From contig OX377206.1 in assembly GCA_947396885.1 (NCBI GenBank), forward strand, positions 19,897,114-19,961,113: a stretch of DNA of 64,000 nucleotides. Reading direction: 5' to 3'. The stretch is from Heligmosomoides polygyrus polygyrus (taxonomy: Eukaryota; Nematoda; Chromadorea; Rhabditida; Heligmosomidae). Below, one piece after another: positions 1-10,845 of the stretch (position 1 is the stretch's first letter; every line of letters begins with the position of its first letter). Below the pieces are notes generated by a model, which saw only the letters and a program-made list of their open reading frames with translations, ran no database searches and had not been told where the DNA came from. Both the position numbers and the translations under genes were made by a program.

Positions 1-278
1 CGACATATGGAGAATGTCTCATCTTCGTGACCTAGCAGATTACGAGTGGAAGGCTAAATGGCGGTCATGCACGGGTCACATCATAAGGACACAAGACGAT
101 GATGGACGAAAAGAGCGTTGGAGTGGATCCCAAGGGCACCAAACGCCGTCAGGAAGACTTCAAACAAGGTGGGCCGATGTTTGTCGCAGGCCAAACAACG
201 AAAAGAGTGGGAAAATTGAGAAGGGAAAAAAGGAAGCGACGCTGTGGCCTGCACGAGCAGTGAAGACGAACCAAGTAA
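1..278 (+). pseudogene. C-terminal remnant of an RTE-type LINE ORF
   Basis: MSHLRDLADYEWKAKW, GHIIRTQDDD, LEWIPR and GRLQTRWADV are found in order but in two frames. They match the region after the RT domain in RTE elements, which ends in a GRPPTRW-like motif. The left part is outside the window. The fragment stops at the MITE at 279. Confidence 0.7.
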
Positions 279-420
279 AGGCCCCACAGAGTTCTGCGGC
301 AGCGCCGCGGCCCTATGCTTAACCATAGGGCAGAGACGCAGAGCTAGCCGCCGGCGGCGTCCCTGCCCTATCCTTAACCATAGCGGCGAGCGGCGTTGCC
401 GCAGAACTCTGTGGGGCCCT
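279..420. mobile_element. Harbinger-like MITE, TAA target duplication
   Basis: Ends AGGCCCCACAGAGTTCTGCG and its complement at 400-420 (one extra C on the right) form a foldback with a GC-rich middle. TAA flanks both sides (276-278 and 421-423). Confidence 0.7.
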
Positions 421-423
421 TAA

Positions 424-1877
424 GTACCAAGCCGCTAGACGCCGCACTCACACGGTTGACCGAGTGGTGCAGCTGGTGGCGCAGTTTTCATTGTTCACAC
501 AGCGGAATCGATTAGTCGATTATTTCGCCTTATTAGAACAGTACACCGCTAGTCATTCGTCCTTAAATCCGTCGGCGAGATGAGCCACGGCACATGGACT
601 TTTAAGAAGGGCACGTTGCCACAAGATGTGCGAGAGAGACCTTAATTTGAAAGCTGCACTTAGGCTAATAGCGGAGCGATCCCAGTCTAGTGGATGTGAT
701 GGGGGGATTAAAAGGTGTGTGGTCCACAATGCCGTCTCTCGAATTCGCTTGAGATTCCAGTGGCTGCCTCAGGAGATGGGAGCTCTCGTGCAGTTCCGAG
801 ACAGATAATGAGTGGTTCACAAGAGTACATTCGTGGCAGCAACAGTTCTTCCTGACAGGTTGTCAGCGAGCTACTCGACGCGGCCGCGTGCTGGCGTCGG
901 AGAGTGGAAGCTTTCGGGATCTATCCTAGTCGGGAGGGTCAACCATAAAGTATCAGTTGCGTGAGTCATCCTATAGACACAATCACATCCCCTCGATTTA
1001 AATAAAAGCCTTCGGATGATGGGAGAGCAGCTGAACGTTTCGTAGAAGCTCAAGCAAGGGATTAGAGATGCAAATCACAACACGACCCCCGATTAGGATA
1101 GATCCAGCTTTCGAATGCCGGCGAAGCGAGTGCGTAGCGCGCTTTCAGTCTATTTATATTTTAGTTGTTCTTTGTGTAGTAATAGACATAAACCAATAGG
1201 CAGTCAAAACTGCAAATCATCCTAAAGGTTCAGCAACACAAAAGTCCATGTATTTATACAAAGTGAAGACCTAGATGGTAAGGAACAGACACAGCGTGCT
1301 AAAACGCTGAAGATAGAAGAAGAAAGAGAAGTAGTCCTTCAGAAGTACAATCGGCGAACTCAACATCGAGCTAATTGTAGTTAATTTGGAGTTAATTAAG
1401 ATGATGAGTGAGCTTTTGCCCAGATACAGATTGCAATAACAGAGGAATTCCGAAGAGGAGGTGTGGCTCATCTAACTCGTTACAGGAGCGGACAGGGGGA
1501 CGGCCTTCTATGACGGCGAGTTTTTTTTTCAACTCCTTTTCACACTAAAATTCACTACTCTGGTGAAATCTCAATGGCGGAGTGGATCACCGCTAGGAAA
1601 TTGAAACATTCAATCTTACCCTTAGCCTGTAGTACATATAACGAGGTATTCATGTCTACTGAGCCCTTTCCAGTACTATGCATATGATATCCCCGACTAG
1701 GATAGAATAGGATACAACTGTCCGACCTAATCTCATACTGCTAACAGTGCAAGGTCTATTCTAAGGCCTGTCCGCAGTTAGCGACGTGAGCAAATGCTCG
1801 CCCGTGCAGAGGATACGTATTGATTGCGTTCAGTCGATCGCACGGCCCGAAGCTCCCAGTCAGAGGTGCACATTTAG
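424..1877. other. Stretch without recognisable gene
   Basis: Contains only short open frames with no family likeness. A lone GGCCTGTCC end at 1764 follows TAA but has no partner end nearby. The part just after the MITE may be LINE 3' sequence. Confidence 0.5.
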
Positions 1878-2005
1878 CGGTTAACGTTTTAATGAATTTA
1901 ACGAATTAACGGCAGTTTTCGTTAAAACCTGGCTTAAGAACTTAACGGAAATTTTTAAAAATTTAATGGGATTTTTAACGGAATTTTTTCTGGGTTTTCA
2001 TAATT
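1878..2005. repeat. TTAACG-rich tract
   Basis: Irregular repeats of TTAACGAATTAACGG and AATTTTTAACGG type. Related tracts are found at 3052-3137 and 9310-9530, so this is part of a dispersed repeat family. Confidence 0.55.
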
Positions 2006-2037
2006 TGTTTTGAATTTTTGGAAATAATGCATTTCGG

Positions 2038-2335
2038 GGGCGCGTGAAGCGCAGTCGGAGGAGATGACGGTTGTCTTGCGCTGCACACGATACCAGAGTT
2101 ATGGTCCTTTTTTCGGGATTTGCCGTCCGGTCCAACCAAACCTTCTATCTCTCTGGGGTCGGTGAGTTGGTACCAGACTTGTCTGGGAAGAATAGAGCGA
2201 TGAGTTTTTCATCGGCTGGCCACCGCAAGTCATTGTATATCCAAGTATGTACGCATTCAAGTCGCCTCCATGACATTCCGTAGAAGTCATCCCAAACGGT
2301 ATTGAGTAACGCCATCCTTTGTCATTTATCCTTTA
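2038..2335 (+). repeat. tRNA-headed SINE copy
   Basis: GGGCGCGTGAAGCGCAGTCGG head, ACCGCAAGTCATTGTAT body and a TTTATCCTTTA end. The B-box is damaged. Confidence 0.75.
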
Positions 2336-2639
2336 CGACACCCGCTATCACCGATCCTTCTGATCATATGGAAGATCGCTTCAGAAAAGCATGATTTTAT
2401 TGCTGTGTGTCAAGCAGGGATTAAAATTTTATAGGACACAATTTCGTGTTCTGACATTGTTTCCTTTTGAAGGGAGAAAACTATTTCCGTGACAAGTCCA
2501 TCCTTCGATTGCGACTCCGTCGTCGATTCAAAGAGCAGGTGGAGACAAAGCTGGTCGTAGCAAATCTGCTCCAGAAGGGGGAGGGGTAGTAAATTTTCGG
2601 TAAAAATGACACCCCACGTTTCAACCTGATCCTAGTGAT

Positions 2640-3050
2640 TGTAGAATTGGTATAATTATACGTTATGTGGTGCTGTGAGGGACCGGAGCAATTTCAGAAT
2701 CATCGCTTCGCAGGGCAGTACGATGCCGATGAAGGAACTAATTTTTTTAAGCTAATTTCACACTTATTCCCTCGGCGCCCAGTTCTGTCGGGCTGCTGTT
2801 AATGAATATTATTCGGAAAATTAAAAGTATCCAAAATTGCTGTAAATATCTAATAAAATAATTCGCGGAAATGGGCCCATGTCAGTTACGCTCTCTCTCG
2901 TTTTCCGTGTCTCTATCATTAAGCTCCGCCAACTTATATAAGCCCGCGCCGGCGGAAACTGTTCATCTGAAAGGCCAGCACAAGATGGGTTGAGGAGAGA
3001 CGTCCTCATAATGCGGATATTTTGAACGTGCGGACCAGGGGTGTGCGTAA
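2640..3050 (-). repeat. Dispersed repeat with TATA/GC-box-like core (second copy at 8640-9010)
   Basis: Read on the minus strand it has CCGCCGGCGCGGGCTTATAT, then GGCGGAGCTTAATG, a GAGAGAC stretch, a CATTAACAGCAGCCC block and GAAATTAGCTT. All of these recur in the same order at 8640-9010 on the plus strand. The core looks like a promoter (TATATA beside a GC-rich box), possibly a long-terminal-repeat remnant. No coding sequence is attached. Confidence 0.6.
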
Positions 3051-3051
3051 A

Positions 3052-3137
3052 ATTTTTCGGCAAATTTTTAACGACCATTTCTTAACGATTAAAAAGTTTG
3101 CGTTAAAATCGGTAAATTCTTTGAATTCGTTGAACAA
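3052..3137. repeat. TTAACG-rich tract
   Basis: Same composition as 1878-2005, next to the TATA-bearing repeat. Confidence 0.5.
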
Positions 3138-3214
3138 AATTTGCTTCACTGCAGTCAGTCTGGCTGTATTTAAACAGGTAAACAGTTAGATCTTTTTATT
3201 GATTTTTCTACTCC

Positions 3215-3504
3215 GGGCGCGTGTAGCGCAGTCGGAGGAGGCGCTGACGGTCGCGTGCACCCGATACCAGGTTCCTGGTTCGGATTTCCCGCCCAGGCCA
3301 ACCAAGTCTTCCATCCCTCGGGGGTCGGTGAATTGGTAACAGACTTGTCTGGGAAGGATAGAGCGCTGAGTTATTCATCGGCTGGCCACCGCAAGTCATT
3401 GTATGGCCAAATACGCATTCAAGTCGCCTCCACGACATCCCGTAGAAGTAGAATGCTTGGCGCATCCCAAAATGGATTGAGTAACACCTGCCATTATCCT
3501 TTTT
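3215..3504 (+). repeat. tRNA-headed SINE, near full length
   Basis: Intact GGGCGCGTGTAGCGCAG head, GGTTCGGATTTCCCGCCC B-box region, and body down to a TATCCTTTTT end. Confidence 0.85.
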
Positions 3505-4084
3505 CGACTCCGTCTACATGGCCATTATATGGCTATAGGATGCTTTCACATTGACAACACAACAACAGTCTATCAATAGAAAGATCAACATGTCATCAAC
3601 AAAATTGCTAAACGTGGGAAATCGTTAAGATTATAAAACCAAACAGTAAGAACAACACTTCTAGAATAACAAAGTTCTTACAATGTTCAGTTCGTGTAGC
3701 ATTCGGAAAGTCATCAAGCATCCGGAATGGTACAAAAAACAAGAAACCAAAGTGCTATGAACCATAGCATGGCTGAACGTTTTTGAGCGTTTTGATTTGT
3801 ACTGAGCTTTTTTCGTTTTTTTCACAAAACCTGCGCTCGCTAAGTGGACTTTTACAGCTAAGCCTACTCCATACTGCCATAATTGTTTTGGAAACTACAG
3901 AGTGTTTCAACGAAGAAACCAGCGAAAACCAGCGAATCCTTTGGTGCAGTTCGTCTTTGGAAGATTTTTACCAAATCAATACATTTGCCTGTTTCACAGA
4001 ATGATCCATTTTGTCCTACGAAAATCCTGTTCATACTGCAGACGACAGAATAAAATCGAATAAGCAGCCACGGACCGTTGAACA

Positions 4085-4208
4085 AATTTTAATCGAGTCG
4101 AATTCTACGGCACTGACAACGTACGAACACGGGCATTGCCCGATCAAGTGGGCGGGACGTCATGACGCCGGCACCTAATTGGCTAGAGCTTTTTAAAATG
4201 CAAGCTGA
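4085..4208 (+). repeat. Short dispersed repeat next to the foldback element
   Basis: CGGGCATTGCCCGATCAAG, GGCGGGACGTCATGACGCC and TTTTTAAAATGCAAGC recur inverted at 48095-48205. No open frame. Confidence 0.55.
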
Positions 4209-5092
4209 CAAGGAAAGGTTCCCAACTCAAGGTGAGCTTTTGCGATGCTATTTTGGCAGGATGTAGGGCCCTGTGAGCGGAGTCCAGAACCACAGTTGGT
4301 TTTTGCTGAACGCTTTTTTGAAGACCTGAAAAGGAGGTCTGAAAGCGCGCGCGCAACTATCATCAACCCCTACGACACCCTACGAGATATGCCTCGGTGG
4401 CGCATTCGGTAAGAGTGCCTCCTCATTGGAGCGCACCGGAGGGATTTTAAGTTCGAGTCCGCGCACTGCTGAGCTTTTTTGCACGTACTAGTTTGTTGTT
4501 ATTACGCTTCCTCATGCTCACAGGAGTCAATTTCAGACCATTAATGCTTACAACAAACCGAGGCTGTCTATTTGCGCCTTCATAAATGCTCGTTTTTCAA
4601 CAATGCGTTTCTGCACCACCGCCATACCATACCATATCGCCAATAATACCGTGACTGCACACAAATACGCATACCTTACGGTTGAATATTATGGACCCGG
4701 GCCTATTCCCGGCGCAAATAGGCAGCCTTGGTTTGTTGTAAGCATTGATGGCCTAAAATTGACTCCTATGAGCATGAGAAATAACAAAAATAACAACAAA
4801 CTAATATGCGTAGAAAAGCTCGGCAGTAGGCTGCTCGAACTTAAAACCCCTCCGGTCTGCTCCTATGAGGCGTCCCTTCTACCAACTGCGCCGCCGAAGC
4901 ACAACTGGTGGAGTGTCGCAGGGGTTGATGATAGTTGAGCGCACGCTTTCAGACCTCCTTTTCAGGTCTTCAAAGAAGCGTTCAGCAAAAACTAACTGTG
5001 GTTTTGGACTACGCTCACAGGGCCCTACACCCTGCCAAAATAGCATCGCAAAGGCTCACCTTGAGTTGGGAACCTTTCCTTGTGAGTATTTT
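4209..5092. mobile_element. Large foldback element with tRNA-like module in each arm
   Basis: Arms of about 370-380 bp (4209-4580 and 4712-5092) are inverted copies. They start with CAAGGAAAGGTTCCCAACTC and end with its complement, and TGA lies directly outside both ends. Each arm contains a tRNA-like unit with GCCTCGGTGGCGCA (A-box) and AGTTCGAGTCCGCG (B-box). A single-arm relative with the same ends is at 62733-63155. The loop 4581-4711 is unrelated DNA. Confidence 0.8.
4388..4472 (+). other. tRNA-like module (not a functional tRNA gene)
   Basis: GCCTCGGTGGCGCATTCGG and AGTTCGAGTCCGCG give good A- and B-boxes with a long variable arm. The 3' half does not pair back to a 5' GCCTCGG acceptor stem, so it is a pseudo-tRNA within the mobile element. 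Confidence 0.6.
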
Positions 5093-6050
5093 TGCCACCC
5101 AAGTAGCATACACTTCAGTTGTTAAGCTTATTCTCCCCTGTGTTCCAAAGCAAATGCATGAGGAACGCGGCTATTTAAAAGGGAGTTTCTCGCCCTATAA
5201 TAACAGTGGTCCACCTTTTATACTTCCTAGTTCCTCCGAATAGAATTCACCACTGCTTGTCACTCTTTTATGACTTTTCTGCAATTCACCACCCTGATTT
5301 TCTTTTTGAAGCACCTGGTGCCGGTGCAGCAGGTTTGCTTGAGTCACGACTGTGTTTTGGGTTTCTCAATTTCATTCCATTTTTGTAGAGCACATTTGGG
5401 AATGATGAACGGCATTAAAGTAAATTCGCAAACTGGACGAAGGAAATCCACAGTCATAATCTTCTGCTAGAGCCCCTTCAAAGATATACTTTTTTCGTAG
5501 AACTGTAAGAAATCTTCATGCAATAGATCGCATGTCGGGTGTCAGTTCTTACAATAACTTTTGCTGAGAAAACTGTTCTAAAAATTCACCAAAAAAGCTG
5601 TACTGGGAACTAATTAAGGGGAATTGATGAAGCTGCTAACACGTGTCACGAAGTCCGTGTCATTTCCGGAATGCCGGCGCTTGGTGCATGACTCCCATTC
5701 ATACATTGCCGTGTTGACCGCTCAATGCATTGCAAACTTGCGTGATCCGCTGACGAGGCTATGAAATCGCCCATGGTTAAGCTCAATACGACGACGTCGT
5801 CGTTACAAATCATGTTACGTCACTTCATGTAGGCTCCTGATGTTTGTGGATCAAACTCACATCCACATAAAAATTTACGATCTACCACTCAAAATGTCGT
5901 AAATCCTAAATCGTGAAAAATTTACCAAAAATCGCTCTAAGTTGAGTACTTGTAAGCCGTAACTACCCACACCGTTCATCCTGTCACGTGCCTGCCAAGT
6001 AGTAGACGACCCTTTCTGTACTGACAATTGGTGCATAATAGACATGGGAT
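5093..6050. other. Stretch without recognisable gene
   Basis: Only short frames without family likeness. No clear repeat boundaries seen. Confidence 0.4.
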
Positions 6051-6059
6051 CCGAATCAT

Positions 6060-6290
6060 GCGTTTTCGGATATCCGGCCGGATTTATCCGGTTTCGGATT
6101 ATCCGAAATCCGGCTCGGTCGAAAATTGCCCTCATCTGAATCATCCGAAGATCCGGTGTTTCTAAAATTGCCCCCATCTGAATCATCCGAAGATCCGGGG
6201 TTTTCAAAATTGCCCTCATCTGAATCATCCGAAGATCCGGGGTTTTGAAAAACGCAATGATTCGGATAAAATCGGATAAAAATCGGATAA
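6060..6290. repeat. Minisatellite, about 42-bp unit, three units
   Basis: The unit contains CTGAATCATCCGAAGATCCG followed by GGGTTTTCAAAATTGCCCTCAT. It is flanked by ATCCGG-rich sequence and CCGAAATCCGGCTCGG. The same block in the same orientation is at 8415-8625. Confidence 0.8.
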
Positions 6291-6369
6291 TAGGAGGTTA
6301 GCGCGCCTTCTGGCAAACTCTGCGCCATTGATAACCTGCCTTTTTCGGGCAGATTTGCAATCATTTGAC

Positions 6370-6800
6370 GAGAATTCTCTCACAAGGGAAGGATCTGATA
6401 GCGTATATCTGAACGTGGAGAGGGAGTCATCCTATTAAATAGGAATAATCGCCATCCCTCAATTAGCATAAAGTGTGTTTCATTTTTGCCAAGTCGTTAA
6501 ACCCAAGGAGTGGGGGTTCTTGAAGTCACAATTGAACGGCGCATCACGAATTTGGGTTCTTGTACGACCGCGATGCCTCTGCCGGCAAGCAGCTCGGAGC
6601 GCAATGGGTAGTGACGATGCTTTATGGGAGGAAGATCGGGGTTCGATCCTCATGCGCTGCTGCATTCCTGCTTTTCAACTGTTGAGATTTCAGGGATTCT
6701 GACGTCTATACCGTTTTCAGATGTTTTCTGCGTACTTTCCAGCTGCATGCTGTGGTACTCAACAGGATGATGCATAAATATTCAACACCAGTGATACACA
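6370..6800 (-). repeat. Dispersed repeat family R1, copy 1
   Basis: Read on the minus strand it matches 7556-8010 and 30825-31135, including GCGCCG, ACTTCAAG, CTCCTTGGGTTTAACGACTT and CAGATATACGCT. It contains a tRNA-like block at 6570-6665. Confidence 0.65.
6570..6665 (+). other. tRNA-like block within repeat R1
   Basis: GCGCAATGGGTAGTGACG (A-box-like) and GGGGTTCGATCCTCATGCG (B-box). No closing acceptor stem, so not a working tRNA. Confidence 0.5.
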
Positions 6801-7287
6801 GGTACAACGTGCATAAAGCAGCACTGGACACAATGAGCAGGGTATAAATGCTGCAGGCTCCTCTCAGTCTGTTTCCATACATCGGCCAAAGACCTCGGGT
6901 AAAACCATCCTGCTCGGATTTTCAAAGACCATGATGTGATGTCACATGTGGTTAAAACGAGAAAGTCTGTGGATCCCGGAATTTGACCTAAACGGCATCA
7001 ATACACTCTTTCTTTCATCTTTGCCTGTCATCTGGAAATCAGAGGTCTGCTGGAGGTTCTCTAAAACCTAACACCAACAAAGTCGCCGATGCTGGAGTAG
7101 ACTCACGCTGAAGTGTGGTCCACCTTTAGATAAACAGCCTTCATGGGAATGGCACCCTCCTGCCCGAACGGATGACTAGTATAGCCAAGTACTTCGAAGC
7201 ACGTCAACTTGAAGTTAACGAAGACGAACGGCGGGAAGTGGTGGAAAACCTGAAGAAGGTTGGGATCCGCAAAATGAACTGATAGAC

Positions 7288-7503
7288 GTGGAAAGGCTGG
7301 CAAGCAGTGGGCATATGATAACGTTTTCGGCTGGAACTCTTGTTTCAGAGGAAAGGGAACGTCTTCAGTTGGATTTCGTCTATGGAGCCGATTTCATTTG
7401 TCCATATATGGAAGCAAACTGTGAGGAGCCAGTAGCCTTTATGCGCTGCTCGTATTGTGACCAGTGCTTATGTTCCATGCACTTTGTGTCTGTGTATCAC
7501 TGA
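7288..7503 (+). CDS. Small Cys-rich open frame, unrecognised
   Basis: Open from 7288 to a stop at 7503. The end reads ICPYMEANCEEP, then RCSYCDQCLCSMHFVSVYH, so C-x2-C-x-C followed by two His could bind zinc. No family is recognised. It lies between repeats, with no clear splice sites, and may be a single exon or a relic of a transposon gene. Confidence 0.25.
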   Translation: MERLASSGHMITFSAGTLVSEERERLQLDFVYGADFICPYMEANCEEPVAFMRCSYCDQCLCSMHFVSVYH

Positions 7504-7555
7504 TTCAACGTTCATACATCGTTATGCTGAACAGCTTTCCAATTGCGTTTTGATT

Positions 7556-8010
7556 AAAAAACCGGTCAGTAATAAACAAGTGGCAACAAAGTCGCTCTCA
7601 CGGCATACATCTAGAAACACTGCACAGTAAACATCTAAAATGGTGCAGATGTCAGAATCGCTCAAATCAAACAAGTTGAAATGCAAAGACGCAGCAGCGC
7701 AGAAAAGACGAATCCTCTACCTCCCTCTCATGGAGCAACATTGCTATCCACTGCGCTACAGCCGCTTCCCGCCGGCGGCATTGCGGGCGTACAAGATTCC
7801 CGAACTCGTGAGGCGCCGATTCCACTGTAACTTCAAGGATCCTCTACTCCTCGGGCTTATCGACTTTGCAAAAAAGAAACACATTTTTATACTAATTAAG
7901 GAGTGGCGATTATTCCTATATATGGTGGGATGACTCGCTCTCCCCGTTCAGATATACGCTTCAGAGGCTTCCCTTTTCAGAGTACGAGAAATTTCTTGCG
8001 GGGCGTTTCG
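7556..8010 (+). repeat. Dispersed repeat family R1, copy 2
   Basis: Aligns with 6370-6800 (reverse) and 30825-31135. A degenerate tRNA-like block on the minus strand covers about 7719-7795 (GCTGTAGCGCAGTGGATAGC in reverse). Confidence 0.65.
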
Positions 8011-8414
8011 GAATCGTTCCATTATTGTCCTTTACAAGACTTCGCTGTGCGTTACCAACTCACTATTGAGTTGGTATTGGCTCTTTGGGGTCTTAAAGCT
8101 GTTTTTTGTTTGTTCTGGAAGCGCAAAATAGCTCTGCGGAGGGCTCCCCTCTTAAGCAGCCAAATACATCTTCTTTTACGTAGCGCTGGTGTGTTCCACT
8201 CCATTGGTGAACTAAGCTAGGCCAGATATAATGTGACTGGGCATTCATGTGCCTTGCTACCAGGACATATAAACACTTAGTTCAAGGTGAGGCGCAACAA
8301 GCTGCTTTGCGCGCTCATGACTTCAATGGGTCAAGGAGATAAACGCGGAGTTACTGATGTGTTCCGTTTTTAAGAGGTTGCGTGCCCCTATCATATCACT
8401 TATCCGGTTGTATC

Positions 8415-8625
8415 CGAACCGGATATCCGAAATCCGGCTCGGCCGAAAGTGGCGTTATCTGAATCATCCGAAGATCCGAGGTTTCTAAAATTGCCCTCAT
8501 CTGAATCATCCGAAGATCCGGGGTTTTCGAAATTGCCCTCATCTGAATCATCCGAAGATCCGGGGTTTGAAAAAATGGCCTATCCGAATCATCCGATTAT
8601 CCGGAAAATCGGTGTCGGATCCAAT
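8415..8625. repeat. Minisatellite, about 42-bp unit, three units
   Basis: Same unit and flanks as 6060-6290, same orientation. Confidence 0.8.
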
Positions 8626-8639
8626 GTCTAGTGCATAAC

Positions 8640-9010
8640 GGCTGACGACAACGGCATTCATCACAGATCAACGAGAGGAGTAACAGCACCTCTCTCCTCT
8701 CCTCCTTCTCGTCTTTTGTGAACTCATCCCCTCATGGGGTGATACTATCAGGAAGTAAACAGTGTTGTCCCCGCCGGCGCAGGTTTATATAGCCTGGTGG
8801 GCGGAGCTTAATGTTAGAGACGCAGAGGAACGAAAAGACGTAACCGACACTGTTCATTCCTGCGAATTATTTCGTTAAGCATTTGCAATAATTTCAGTTA
8901 CTTTCAATAATTTTGTTTGATGCTCATTAACTGCAGCCCAACAAAATTGGACTTTGCTGGAATAAGCTTGAAATTAGCTTCAAAAAAATTACTTTCTACT
9001 CGGTTCCGCA
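8640..9010 (+). repeat. Dispersed repeat with TATA/GC-box-like core, copy 2
   Basis: CCGCCGGCGCAGGTTTATAT, GGCGGAGCTTAATG, CATTAACTGCAGCCCAAC and GAAATTAGCTTC align in order with the minus strand of 2640-3050. Confidence 0.6.
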
Positions 9011-9062
9011 CTGTCCTTGCAAAGAGACCCTTGTTACAGTGCACCGATCCTTAGGGATCTAA

Positions 9063-9209
9063 GGCCTGTCTTATACTCCCGGACGATTCGCGGACGAAGG
9101 GTGTACCGCGGACGGCGGGCGTGGCGGGGCGCGGCGATTGGCCAGGTGGGGGGCCTCGGCGCGATTCCCGCCCGTCCACGGATGTCCCCGCGGGAATATA
9201 ACTCAGGCC
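9063..9209. mobile_element. Harbinger-like MITE, TAA target duplication
   Basis: GGCCTGTCTTATACTCCCG and the inverted CGGGAATATAACTCAGGCC ends, with TAA at 9060-9062 and 9210-9212. The middle is very GC-rich, which explains the open frames on both strands here. Confidence 0.75.
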
Positions 9210-9309
9210 TAAGGGTGCGCGCGATGCATAATGTAATGGCCAAATTGTTCGAGCGACGCGATAGATCGGCCACTGCACATGGCATTGCGTCGCGCGTCGC
9301 GCTCACACG

Positions 9310-9530
9310 CTCACAATTTAACGAATTATTGGCATCTTTCGTTAAAATCTGGCTTAACGAATTAACGGAAATTTTTAGAAAATTAGCGGAATTTTTGACG
9401 GACTTTTTTCTCAGCAAGCTCATCTTATTTTATTATTTTAAACTTTTACCCTTACAAGTGAGGTCTGGAGCGTATGTCAGATTTTAACGAAAAGTGTTGA
9501 TAATTCGTCAAATTCGTTAAAATCGAGTGT
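9310..9530. repeat. TTAACG-rich tract
   Basis: TTTAACGAATTATTGGC, GGCTTAACGAATTAACGG and related units as at 1878-2005. Confidence 0.5.
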
Positions 9531-10840
9531 TTGAACTTTGTTCGGAAACAGAAGAAATTGTTGGAATATCGAATAAACTTCAAATCTTTAAGAACAGCGC
9601 CTCATTCGAACAAATCGTTTGACTATTCGAATATTCGAATAGACGAAAAATTGGCTTATTCGATTTTCAATCACTCGAAAAAGATTGATGAGCGACTAAA
9701 CTCGTTCATTCATTCATTCTTTCGAAGATTTTCGACTTCGAAAAAAATCGTTCATTCATTCGTTCGATAAAACTTCTCGAAACCACAAGTATGATGCGTA
9801 CGCGCGGTTCGTAGCCGCATACGACGAATGTAGTGCACTCTTATCTCTTCATTTCGATCGCAATTGCGCTCCCGATTCTCTCCATATTCAGAGCAAAGGA
9901 AGGGTCTCTAGGATCTCGCCAATCTTAACACCGATACGTTGCGCCACACCCTGGATTATCTTCCACTGTTCCCTGCTCCTCTCTGTGTCAACGGAGGTCA
10001 CAGCACATTGTTACAGCACTGTTTCTGTGCTTTCCTTATTTACAAAGTGCATCCTTTGTCTCTTTTTCGAGTCACAAAATTTTTACGAGGTGGCCATGAC
10101 GTCCAAAGTTTTAGCGCTTGAATTGATAATTAATTAGCCTGGCAGAAGAAGAAATAGTGAATTCATATCCTAATAGAATGGCACCGCCATAATAGAATGT
10201 GAATGCTATTCAATATGAGCTGTCCGATGCCCTCGAACGAACAAAAGCCCCCAAACTGTTTGCGCAATCGACGTGTTGCTGTAACTGAGTGCATATGCGA
10301 GAACGAGCACGTAGACGACCAGCCAATAGTGGGACACTTCTCTAATTCCGTTCATCCACTGCGTTATAGAATAAACTAAGCACTACCAAAGTCTCTTCGC
10401 TATCAAGACTATCTGCCATAATAATCGAGTCCTTAGCGTTCGCGCTGCTTTTCAGATCTGGAGATGTGCCGGGCACACGCAGGTCCTAGCACGAATACGT
10501 GCATCGGTATTTCGACCGAGATTCAGTTCCAACACGTGTAACACCCAGAAATTATTCTATAAAAGTTTCTATACGTGTGCATTTCATTGTCTGCTTCGTT
10601 GGCGATTATTGTTCCACAGCTATGCTTCTTAAATGTTGTTTAATTTTTGTGCTTTTGGTTATTATCAGTGGTTTCCTCAATAATTCATAAGGTTGTGTCT
10701 AACGTCACGATATAAGCAATTTTCATAGTTATAATTCCTCCACATGGTGCACTTTACTTTGAGAACAAGGAGAGATTCCTCTTTTGATCCTTTTTCCTTT
10801 GTATTTTTTATCGATGCGGTTATTATATGACCATTTTTTA
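9531..10840. other. Intergenic region upstream of nucleobindin
   Basis: ATTCGAA/TCATTCATTC-rich sequence up to about 9775, then ordinary AT-rich DNA. No promoter element can be singled out. Confidence 0.4.
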
Positions 10841-10843
10841 CAG
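10841..10843 (+). promoter_or_regulatory. Splice acceptor just upstream of the nucleobindin start (candidate SL trans-splice site)
   Basis: A pyrimidine run ending in CAG lies two bases before the ATG at 10846. In nematodes such a site in front of the first coding exon usually accepts a spliced leader. A cis-spliced non-coding first exon would look the same. Confidence 0.5.
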
Positions 10844-10845
10844 AC

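Noticed and set aside
1763..1775. Possible seventh Harbinger-like MITE starting TAAGGCCTGTCC
   Set aside because: No inverted partner end within several hundred bases.
2071..2290. Open frames such as the one at 2071-2283
   Set aside because: They run through a SINE copy. The same translated motifs recur in every SINE of this window, on both strands.
4388..4472. Functional tRNA gene
   Set aside because: A- and B-boxes are present but the acceptor stem does not close, and the copy lies inside a mobile element. The same holds for 6570, 38812 and 62908.
9017..9487. 156-codon open frame on plus and 129-codon frame on minus
   Set aside because: Both are created by the GC-rich MITE at 9063-9209 and have no protein likeness.
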